This document shows, one piece after another, positions 55,144 through 64,000 of a DNA stretch of 64,000 nt (its first letter is position 1; each line of letters begins with the position of its first letter). The position numbers were made by a program, and so were the translations under genes. The notes under the pieces are model-generated. The model was not told where the DNA came from. It was given only the letters and a program-made list of their open reading frames with translations, and ran no database searches. The stretch comes from Rhopalosiphum padi (Eukaryota > Arthropoda > Insecta > Hemiptera > Aphididae), in NCBI RefSeq assembly GCF_020882245.1, contig NC_083598.1, forward strand, positions 27,875,858-27,939,857, read 5' to 3'.

Positions 55144-55262
55144 TCAAAAACAGACAGACGACAAGTATACGTAACAGTAACCCTGGACTAAGACCTAGTC
55201 ACTGTACCATTCACTCAGAAGACATTCACACACACAAACAAAACAAATATTGTTTTATAAAC
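55144..55262 (-). other. candidate 5' non-coding exon of exportin-1
   Basis: On the minus strand this 119-nt segment is bounded by a TTTCAG acceptor and a perfect GTAAGT donor and is less AT-rich than its surroundings. It would splice to an acceptor at 54062-54063 (TTTTTTAG), placing 32 nt of leader before the ATG at 54029. No open frame continues into the protein, so it would be leader. The transcription start is probably further upstream, in the more GC-rich stretch at 57.3-57.8 kb. Confidence 0.5.
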
Positions 55263-55493
55263 CTGAAACAAAAACACAAAAAAAACATTAAGTTTATAGT
55301 AATGATATAATGGATATCAGATAAATCTCTAATTTAAATATAATAAGATAATATATATAGTAATTCATTTAACAAAAAACACTAGTTTTTGGAAAAAAAT
55401 TATATTATTTATTATTTTATATTCAGAAGCAGAATATTATTTGGAATATTTTGATTTATCAAGATCAAGTAGTTTATTAGATATTAGTATATT

Positions 55494-55568
55494 AAGTTTA
55501 GATGAGCGAAATAGTGAACTAACATTTTCTAGATACTTCTTAGAATAACGCTCCACTCATCTAAACTT
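55494..55568. repeat. 75-bp hairpin element with 13-bp inverted ends
   Basis: Starts AAGTTTAGATGAG and ends CTCATCTAAACTT (perfect inverted repeat), with TT before and TA after. It could be a tiny non-autonomous transposon or a hairpin. No open frame. It lies upstream of the exportin-1 leader exon. Confidence 0.5.
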
Positions 55569-57299
55569 TAAATAATAATAACTCGTAAACTATTCATTCA
55601 AAATTAGATCTTTACATAATTATCAAAGTATAAAAGTAAAAAAATTTTTTAAGAAAAATGATGTTTTAATCAATTTAAATAATGTAACAAAAATATAATC
55701 AACAAATTTTAATTTTTCAAATAAATGTTTTATGATAAATGGATCACTCGATATAAGTTTATATAATATATTAAAGACCATAGCAATAATATTATAACTG
55801 TAAAAAGAACCAATTACACATATAAAAATGTAACTTAAGTACTAAAAGTACACTTAAATGTATTGAGTTATTCTAAGCTAAAATAAAATTACTTACTATC
55901 GTAAAAATAAGAACTAGCAATATATTTACAGATGATAAAATATATAACATTGGTACTACCTATTTTTACTTATATCAATCATTAATTTAAATACAACCTT
56001 CCTAAACAAATTAAACTTAAATGTATCTATTGTATTACATCACACAGTATCATAGGATATCATAAATCCAAATCTAGTATGTTGATACGTACATAAAATA
56101 ATAAACAAACTAACTTTTTATTTAATCATGTTTATAACATATTCAATTAGTTCATAAATATTAAATAACAGAGATCTTACTATGTAAATATCAGTCGTAT
56201 TTTAAATATTGGAACTTCAGCTAATTAGAACACACATAGTAGTAAAATTATAGATATAAATCAAATATATTTTTTTTATTTAGATTTTATATATCATTAT
56301 AAAAACATTTGCTATTAAATCTATTAAATTAAACAAAACATTAAAGAATTTAATCCAACAAAAATAGAAAATACTACATGATGAAATATATTAAATTAAA
56401 TACCTCCAAAAATATTGATTACAATATATTTTTGTTTCCACCGCACAATTAATATACAATTATAAACTATTTTAAACATAACCTAATATTTATGATAAAT
56501 ATTGAATAAGCATAAACAAAGAAAATTCAATGAATTGTTTTTGAATACAGAAATATCTAAATGAAAAATGAAAAAATTATTAATGTTTACCTATTTAAAG
56601 AGGCCAAATGAAAATTATCATACCATACACTACCTACACAACTAATACTGGTTTTTTTCTCAAAATTTGAGTATACAAAATCATGTTTTTAAAGAATTTT
56701 GGAAAAATACAGATAAATACTACACAATTACAGTAATCCATGAGATTTTCTACAAAATCTTTTTCAATCTGAAACTAAATAAAAACATATTTTCAAATGG
56801 AATAAGCAAGGCCAATGGCTATAAACATGTACTTACCTAAACTAGGTAGGTATAATTATGTACATCATAAAAAAAATACAAATCTAAGCATAGGCATCTG
56901 TTATTTAAATAAAGATATTGGAAATCATAAAAAAATTAAACAAAACTTTTTGAATGGTAAAATAACAAATTTGGTAAATAGTTGGTTTAGCATGTTTAAA
57001 AAATAAAACAAAATAATTGTATATTATTATATAACATTTGTGATCCCTGTGGAATTTATAAGTATTATAACTTAGGTACTAAATACACTATTAAATAAAT
57101 ACAGACATAATTTAAAACCTGATGCATTTACCGACTATGCATAACTTTTCAAACAAGCTGTCACATTCTGATACATGTTATTATAGAACAATTTGTAAGA
57201 TTCACAAAAAATAGAATTCAATTTTATACTTAAGAAAATATACAATACATAGAACACAGATTATTCAAAAAACGATTATTTGCGAAATATGTAATCACA

Positions 57300-57800
57300 A
57301 CACACCAACATGCCTATGCTTACGATTAACAACGTAACCCGGCAGTTGAGCTACATTTTCGATAAACACAATGTCAATGCACTGCGAAGTGGAAAGCGTG
57401 GACAGCCGCGAGGTTTTCAGAAATATAGATTTGTTGTTTAGTGTTTACGTTCAAAAGGGGAAAACGCTTTCAGTTAGTCTTTTATCAGCTTCCCGCGTAC
57501 AATAACTAAACCACACATTACGTGAAAAACAAACAATAGACGGACCAGTTATACACAACGCATTAGATTTCGGCAGTAGGTTTGACGCGAGCAAACATCT
57601 AATGATAAATTTACATTTAAATCTACGACTAGCACAAGCATTAATTAGTAAAAATAATGCACTTACTACATGTATTGGCTCCTTACTGAAAAACTAAAGA
57701 AAAATAAAGTACGCAGATGATTCATGTATGATTACGGTTAAGGAATATTTTTATTAAGATGGCGTCGCCGAAACCAAAACACATATGTTCACTGGAAAAA
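57300..57800. promoter_or_regulatory. GC-richer promoter-like stretch upstream of exportin-1
   Basis: This segment is clearly richer in G+C and CpG than the flanking 75-80% A+T DNA. It contains AAGATGGCGTC at 57760-57770, close to the YY1 consensus found near many housekeeping-gene starts. It lies 3.3-3.7 kb 5' of the exportin-1 start, so it is a reasonable promoter candidate. A possible minus-strand donor (GTAAGT) lies at about 57660-57665. No transcript evidence is available. Confidence 0.35.
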
Positions 57801-58471
57801 GGTATACACCGCTACCATGGTCGAACCGGATCACGAACACCGTGGAAAAATGGTATTGGGTTTCAGTGATAACGATTGTTTTGTTGTTTGAATATTACAC
57901 GGATAATATATATGTGTATGTCGTACACCATTATAGTTGGTTATACATTTTATCTGTTGAATATAAAGATAATAATTATCGATAAATAAAAATTACAAAA
58001 TATGTAAAAAAAAAAAAAAAATAGTAAAATACAAAACAATAGACAATAGAAGCTGGTGAGGTATATGAATATATAATAATCATTACGACTACATTACTAA
58101 ATAGCGTATAAAATGTTTCTCATATTTATTTTATAAGTGTGAAGTTCAAATTTTGACAATATTTGTCAAAATCATGGACATTTTTAAATTATTATTTTGT
58201 AATTAAATATATAAAACATTTTTAATATGAATAGCTCAGGCTTGACAATTTAATATGAGATTCCACATAAGCTCTCAAAAAAATAATCTCTAAAATTTAA
58301 ACGTAAAAATCTATATCCAACTAGGTATATAAGATATATAATTATATAGGTAACTAATATCAGTAATATCCCTTTTAAGATGTAACCTGAAATATTTTTA
58401 TATTATAGTGGGTCACAAGATATCATATCCACATTTACCACATTCATATTGTGCATAGGTATAGCTACATT

Positions 58472-58494
58472 CAAGGTGGATATAATCCACCTTG
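58472..58494. repeat. short hairpin, 9-bp arms
   Basis: CAAGGTGGA, loop TATAA, then TCCACCTTG: a perfect 9-bp stem in an otherwise featureless AT-rich gap. GCTACATT also occurs on both sides in direct orientation. Significance unknown. Confidence 0.5.
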
Positions 58495-59224
58495 GCTACA
58501 TTATAAAAGAACAAAATAGCATAATACATAGAGAAATATATTGTATTACATGTTTTGTGATTATATTATTAGGAATTTAACATTTTATACGCATATTATA
58601 CTCATTTTCAAGCTAGTAACTGAAAATATAATATATGTAAGTAATATGTATTGTTATTTTTATACAAATAAATAACAAATTTTTTACATACAAGCAGTAC
58701 CTACATACTTCATTTTAATCATTTTTACAAATGTATAGATTGCCTTTATTAAGTAACTATTAATTATGAGATATTAGAGCAAATGATTTTTTTTTATGAT
58801 AATATTATTAATTTATACTGTATATATAAATGCGTATCATCTCAATTAGATTGCGTTTTAGATAGGCTTTTTTATTTTTTATTTATATAAATATTTTTTA
58901 ATGTTTATCTTTTCTGTATTTTTGTTTCATACTTATGATTTTATTGTAAATAAACGACAAAAACGTAACGTTGTAAAAATCGAGAATGTTAGATATCAGC
59001 GTCATTTCATCAATATAATATTATTGTACGAGTTATTTTCATTTCAACATTTTTTTTTATATTACATTACATTACGAAAAAACTTACAAAATATGCTTAT
59101 TGAACAAAAAATAATGTAGATATTGTATAATATTATAATAATGAAAATAAACTATTACGTACGGAATATTCGTGTTAACGGACTAGGCGAAACTAATACC
59201 TACATTTATTACAGACATTTTCAA

Positions 59225-59400
59225 TTTCACCATACCTTGTCTAGTAAAAGAACTTACCACGATCCAACGAAAATCGATTCTTCTATGCATCTCTAGTCAA
59301 TGCCCTACCAATAGTAGAACCAGTTTCGAATTTTCGATAGATTGCCGGCGTGCTCTTCCCCTAGATTGCAGAAATGCAAAGTATTGTATAGGACAAAAGT
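59225..59400 (-). other. possible minus-strand leader exon or alternative promoter
   Basis: Another patch of higher G+C in an AT-rich gap. On the minus strand it ends in GGATCGTG followed by a GTAAGT donor (about 59255). It could be an alternative first exon of exportin-1 or of an unseen non-coding transcript. No protein match was recognised in it. Confidence 0.2.
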
Positions 59401-60575
59401 GTCGACCAAGTCTAGCAAAACATTAAGTTATCATAGATTAATAAATAAAAAGATGTTTTCTTTGTTTGTTTTCTGACATTTAAATTCCAAGAATGCCAAG
59501 CTCGAATAAAATATTACTTATTAGTACTTCCTACTAAGTTAGTAGGTAATAGGTATTATAATTTCATAAAGATACGACTTTTTTTATATTTTATATACTG
59601 GACTGAGCGATAAGTACCTATATTAGTTTTTACTTTTTTCTTTTTAATAATAGGTCATATGGTTTTGTTTTGTTTTTTGTGTGTAGAAAATTTTCTGATA
59701 GCAAATTTGCCCTGCAAAAAATTACATAAAATCACCGATTTGTTTCAAAACTGTTTTTGAGTATTTTGTACTTTTTTTTTACTTTTGAGGTAAATTTTAG
59801 ATATGATTCGAGTGTTTAACATATCTAAATTATTAACACGTCACACGTGTAGATCGGGGCTTGTATTTTGTAATGAAATAAATCCTTAAAAAGCATTTAT
59901 CAATTTTTTTTATAATAATTTTATAAAAATGTAATTTTTTTTTGTGTGAATTCATTTTGACTTCACACAATTCACAAAATATAACATTTCTGTCAGTTAT
60001 AAATACATTATCACCGATTCTTTTTAATTTTAAATTTGCATTTCAATTTTTGGCATTTTGACGATTAAATTTTATAGAACACTATATACCTCAATGATTG
60101 ATATTTACTGATTAACTACAGTATTTAAACGTGCTAAAAAATACGCAGATATAATTCAAATAATTTTCCCTTTCCTTAAGTCGTAAATAAAACTATTACG
60201 GTCATTCTGATAAAGTTAAAATTTTAGCATAAGAACGATAGTTATTTTATCATTCATCCATTTATTAGTTATTACTGGATTTATAATATTTTTAGATAAT
60301 AATAATTAATCATATTAATATTAATATACATAGAAATATGTTAACTTTTCATGAAAATTATGTAAAAATTAAGAAAAAAGAACCAATGGAAATAAAAAGT
60401 AAAATTAAGTTTACTTCATTGAAATCAGAACGATTCTATAAACAGTAGGTATATGATGTATTTATACAGCTAGGTTGTTCCGTGAGGATTTACCTATTTC
60501 GATATATCCTGAAATAATAATGGAGATACATAACTGGTTTTTTAATAAGATTTATAGGGACAAGAACTACAAATA

Positions 60576-61061
60576 TTTCATGTTTTAATTTATTTTAATT
60601 TTTTGATAAAAAAAGTTATAAATGTATTTTTTTATTTAATTATTTAATTATTTTCAAAAAAATTGAAGGTAGCCATTTTTTAGAGTTCATTTTTCTGAAA
60701 ATATTGACGTTTCAACACTTTAATTTCATTAATCTCCTGATTTTTAATATTTCTTTCAAACATTGAGAGCCCAGAGAGCCACACTGAAAACGTTCGCGTT
60801 CCGCACCAGCACGCAGGTCACATGTTTGATACAATGATAGATACCATTATCGTACTAAATAATTCGCAGTTTTTTCAAAACTAGAAAAATATTAAAAATC
60901 AGGAGATAAATTAAATTAAAATATTGAAACGTCAATATTTTCAGAAAAATGAACTCTACAAAAGTACAAAATGGCTATCTTCAAATTTTTTGAAAATAAT
61001 TAAATAAAAATATATTTTTTAACTTTTTTACCAAAACATTAAAATAAATTAAAACATGAAA
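60576..61061. mobile_element. foldback element with about 180-bp imperfect inverted arms
   Basis: TTTCATGTTTTAATTTATTT at 60576 is matched in inverted orientation by the end at 61061. Pairing continues, with small gaps, through AGAGTTCATTTTTCTG and AATATTGACGTTTCAA to CTCCTGATTTTTAATATT at about 60735-60755, mirrored from about 60886. The centre (about 60765-60880) is more GC-rich. No transposase frame is present, so it is a non-autonomous foldback or long-TIR MITE. The target duplication is unclear. Confidence 0.8.
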
Positions 61062-61640
61062 GATATAAGAATATATATAAGAGTTATCTTTCTATCACAC
61101 CCATCAAAAATAGCATCTGAGCTCTACTAATAATAAATTAAATGGTTACATTTGAATCATTTATTATCGATTAGGTATACTATATATTTTATTTATTCTG
61201 TTATATTATACAGTGTACTTTCGATTGCGTTGCGGATTATCCGTTGTCTTCTGCGGAATCATCTACACATAGATATGTATAAAAAAAATAATATATATCT
61301 TTACATTATACATCATAATCACTTTAATTAGATTGTGATAGTCGATTACTCGATAACGACGTAAAATACAATACGCTTGTTTAATACATATTAATACTAT
61401 GTAAAATCATTATATTGACGGTCGACGGGACTATGGAAAACAAAATAGTTACTATTACTTGGTTAAGCTAATATAGTCGATATAAAATAAGGATAATGTC
61501 TGCCGCCTGGTATTCATTGGTAGATGATCAATAAGAGAGGTCCGCTCAGAATAGTTAACAGTTTCATTCAATAGCTTAGGTATATAAAATAAATTATCAT
61601 TTTAAATTATTTTTTATTTTATTAAAAAATATGAGCCTTA

Positions 61641-62729
61641 CTATAGATTACAAATTTTAATTAAAAATAAGCAAAGTAATACTACTCTTAATGTTATATA
61701 CAATTGAGTGCTGGATGAAGGTGTTGATTTTGTTGCTGTCTCCTCTGTTGGAACACTAGGTAATGTCGAAATGTTATCAGTGAGGACAACTGTGGCACCA
61801 GGATTTAAAGCCAACCATTCTGTAGTTGATACAGAGTTTCTAAAAATAGGTCCATAAAATAAAAACATCATAATATTATTATATTATACACAATAGTATT
61901 TAATATTTATACACTAGATTCCCTATTCGTTTTTGTAAAATTATTAGGCACTAACCCAGTGTTGAAATTCGAGTTCCCGGATCCAACAACAACAGTTAAA
62001 ATATCATTCAAATTTGATATTTGGTCTGATAAACGTACATTCTGTGTATAATTTGTATCCATATTGATCAATAATGTGTAGTTCTCATATCCAGGGAAAA
62101 ATCTGTAATATTTTTTATGAATATTTTTAATATATTTTAAACAACTGATATTTTATTTGTAGTATTTATGGATACATCTATAAATATTTATGTAAATAAA
62201 AATAAGTATCGCCAACTATCATTATTGAAAAGAGGCAAAGTGTCGCGGGAAAAGCTCTTTTACATCACAAAAAAAATCTATAGTTTACAAGCACTTATGT
62301 ATTGATAAAAAGTTTGGCCCATCTAAAAATATAGCATTCCTGCTAAATCCTACTATAAAATAGAAAAAAATATAATTTTCAAGATAACAGAAATAATAAT
62401 TGTACCTACAAAAATAAAATATTATATTAAAATTTAATTCCATTTTTACGATAAAACACGTAAAAGTAGTAAAAGTACATTTTCGTATTGGTATTACCAC
62501 AGAATATTTTTTGTTTTTATTTCGTATTACCTGTTCAAAACCAACACTGTATCGTTAAAAATGTCAATTGCCAACCCTCCTCTTTTAAACGTTTCAGTCT
62601 GGCGTAATTTCGATATGGATTTGAAAAAGTTCAAATAACTTTTTGGATTGTAATTTTCCGTCTGTACGTTTCTCGTGACATAATTTGGATGTACCGCAAC
62701 CCATGGTTCATGTGTGCTATTAGTGAACC
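61641..62729 (-). CDS. GH13 alpha-glucosidase (sucrase/maltase), C-terminal three exons, 5' truncated by window
   Basis: C-terminal part of an insect alpha-glucosidase of the alpha-amylase superfamily, which hydrolyses sucrose or maltose; in aphids such enzymes digest phloem sucrose at the gut surface. Exons in coding order: 62531-62729, 61956-62102, 61641-61839, with in-frame split-Gly and split-Arg codons at the junctions. The first visible exon encodes WVAVHPNYVTRNVQ, then SYLNFFKSISKLRQTETF, matching the family segment after the catalytic barrel (W.PV..NY...NV..Q......S.L...K.L..LR). The next encodes the beta-sandwich domain C (FPGYENYTLLIN). The last ends in a Ser/Thr-rich spacer and a hydrophobic tail (LRVVLLCLFLIKICNL), typical of a GPI-anchor signal. 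The exon upstream of 62729 and the catalytic residues are not in this window as far as I can see, so activity cannot be judged. Confidence 0.86.
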
Positions 62730-63174
62730 CTAAACAATATAACACACTGTTTAAATTTCAACGTGTGTCGCGCACATAATATTAGGCACTGACTGTGCGG
62801 GCTGAGAGCATAAAACAATATTACCGGCGTGTATATGACGTATACTCGTATGTGCTTATAAAATATAAATTATAAAAATAATAGAAACAAAACTAATGAA
62901 TTGTATGAGTATAATAAACAAAATAGAAAAGTAGTACAAAATTCACGAGATAAATATACAAATATTTACAAATAAATAAACATGCACATTTATATTCTAT
63001 TTATATACTAAAAATTAATGGCCCTTCTGCTGACTGCTTCTACATAATATAATATAATGAGAATTAATCGACCCTCTGAGTTAACAGCAGTTTATTGTAA
63101 TAATAAAAAAATCGGGGAAATCACACTGCGCATAGCGCATGTTTTGTCTTTGTACAAACGTACAACCATACATA

Positions 63175-63262
63175 GGCGTACATTTGGCAAGTTAGAAGGG
63201 GGGCTAAAATTATAAACATCAAACAAGCCTGCGGAAGGCTTCGCCCCCCGCACCACCTACGT
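63175..63262. repeat. G-rich/C-rich repeat relic in the sucrase intron or upstream region
   Basis: CATAGGCGTACATTTGGCAA, then a G-run (GGGGGGCTAAA) and GGCTTCGCCCCCCGCACC. It resembles the relics near 40.2 and 40.8 kb and is probably a dispersed element fragment. Confidence 0.35.
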
Positions 63263-63589
63263 ATAAATTTTACAATTTTATTGTAATATTTATTAGGTAT
63301 ATAAAACGTACATATAAACTTCAAAATTATTTATTTAACGGCTTATACATAACCTGTTATCGTTATCGTTATAAAATATTAACGTATAGCTCAATAATTT
63401 TAATTGTATTACAAATTTATAATACAAAATTTTTACATGAACCTTAAAAACGTTCACGTAACACAACTTATCGAATATCCTGTTAGAAATTACGTAGTAC
63501 ATTTTATAATTTTTTCTAATAAAAAACCTATTTAACCAGATCTATGAACTTAAAATGCTATTCAGAGGCCTAAATGCCTAATATATAGG

Positions 63590-63850
63590 TAATAAAAGAA
63601 ATCGCTAAAAGAAGACTAATTTGGGCGGGCAAGCTCGGCGTAAAAAAGATCCTTAAGGAGATCGACGTTAAGACAAGAAGACTGTAAAAAAATAAGTCAG
63701 AAAGATAGGACCGGAAATCAACCAAAAGAAAGTAACAGAACCATAGAGGAGAGAAATAGATTTGTATCATTAATGGTATGGTCTAAAAGGCCGTAACTAA
63801 AAGAAAGGAAAAGGTACAGACAGAGATAATATATGCGGGTGACGCTCATA
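63590..63850 (+). pseudogene. possible decayed LINE reverse-transcriptase tail
   Basis: The plus strand translates briefly to AKRRLIWAGKLG...ILKEID, which recalls the RRLRWAGHV segment near the C-terminus of LINE reverse transcriptase proteins, then hits stops. It is purine-rich and GC-richer than its surroundings. The match is from memory and short. Confidence 0.3.
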
Positions 63851-64000
63851 AGACGTAAGTCATAATAATTAATAACTCATAATAATACAATAACACCACA
63901 AAATTATATAAGTATCTATTGGTTAGGTACTTGAAATAATAGCGGAAGTGTTTGAAACACTCGATTGTAATTTATAAGTACAATATAGGTGATAGGTCTG

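Larger units (their letters stand above)
57801..60575. other. gene-poor intergenic region
   Basis: Apart from the possible leader exon near 59.3 kb and short hairpins (for example TTGTGTGAA/TTCACACAA near 59942-59970), I see no gene. Small open frames here lack similarity and splice support. Confidence 0.5.
62730..64000. other. intron or upstream sequence of the sucrase/maltase gene
   Basis: Follows the acceptor at 62730-62731 (TTTAG before the first visible exon). I looked for the preceding RTPMQWD-encoding exon and did not find it, so this is probably one long intron with repeat relics. Confidence 0.5.

Noticed and set aside
57763..57873. Short plus-strand ORF starting AAGATGGCG (36 codons)
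   Set aside because: Good Kozak-like context but very short, no similarity, no splice donor that extends it convincingly; more likely a promoter motif.
57785..57985. 66-residue plus-strand open frame
   Set aside because: No recognisable similarity or splice support; sits in the promoter-like stretch.
62820..62870. Upstream sucrase exon ending at a possible donor near 62825
   Set aside because: The phase would fit, but the encoded residues do not resemble the conserved region before this point and no acceptor was found.

Overview
The window is about 75-80% A+T nuclear DNA from an insect, and the gene content points to an aphid (Hemiptera). Genes are split by small to medium GT-AG introns. 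The protein families are an expanded arthropod ABCH-type transporter cluster, a divergent SLC15/POT transporter, exportin-1 and a membrane-tethered GH13 sucrase/maltase. The aphid assignment is an inference from gene content, base composition and repeat style. All gene models were built by hand from splice signals, reading-frame phase and paralog comparison, without transcripts.

Layout. 133-9196 (-), 11311-18595 (-) and 21066-28855 (-) are three complete tandem ABC half-transporter genes in the same orientation. Each has 15 coding exons with matching intron phases, encoding 680, 681 and 681 residues. 30653-37445 (+) is a 14-exon proton-coupled oligopeptide transporter-like gene, head-to-head with the third ABC gene. 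38374-42643 (+) is a small four-exon gene with a HYLS1-like N-terminus and a possible zinc-binding C-terminus. It converges on 43914-54029 (-), an 18-coding-exon exportin-1 (XPO1/CRM1) gene encoding 1079 residues, with at least one 5' non-coding exon near 55.2 kb. 57.7-61.6 kb is gene-poor and carries a foldback element. 61641-62729 (-) holds the last three exons of an alpha-glucosidase (sucrase/maltase) with a GPI-anchor-like tail; its 5' part lies beyond the window.

Repeats. Two short elements in introns have hAT-like 8-bp target duplications (6249-6714 and 36115-36274). Another hAT-like inverted-repeat element lies at 2334-2601, a 41-nt near-perfect palindrome at 40363-40403, and a foldback element with arms of about 180 bp at 60576-61061. 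XPO1 intron 9 contains a tandem array with an exact 276-bp period in its core.

The genes do not form one pathway. The ABCH cluster, the POT-like carrier and the sucrase are all membrane or gut-surface functions, while XPO1 is housekeeping. I found no clearly unprecedented system. The strongest leads are the ABCH triplet with its diversified extracellular loop, the divergent POT paralog, the unrecognised 171-residue protein and the XPO1 intron satellite.
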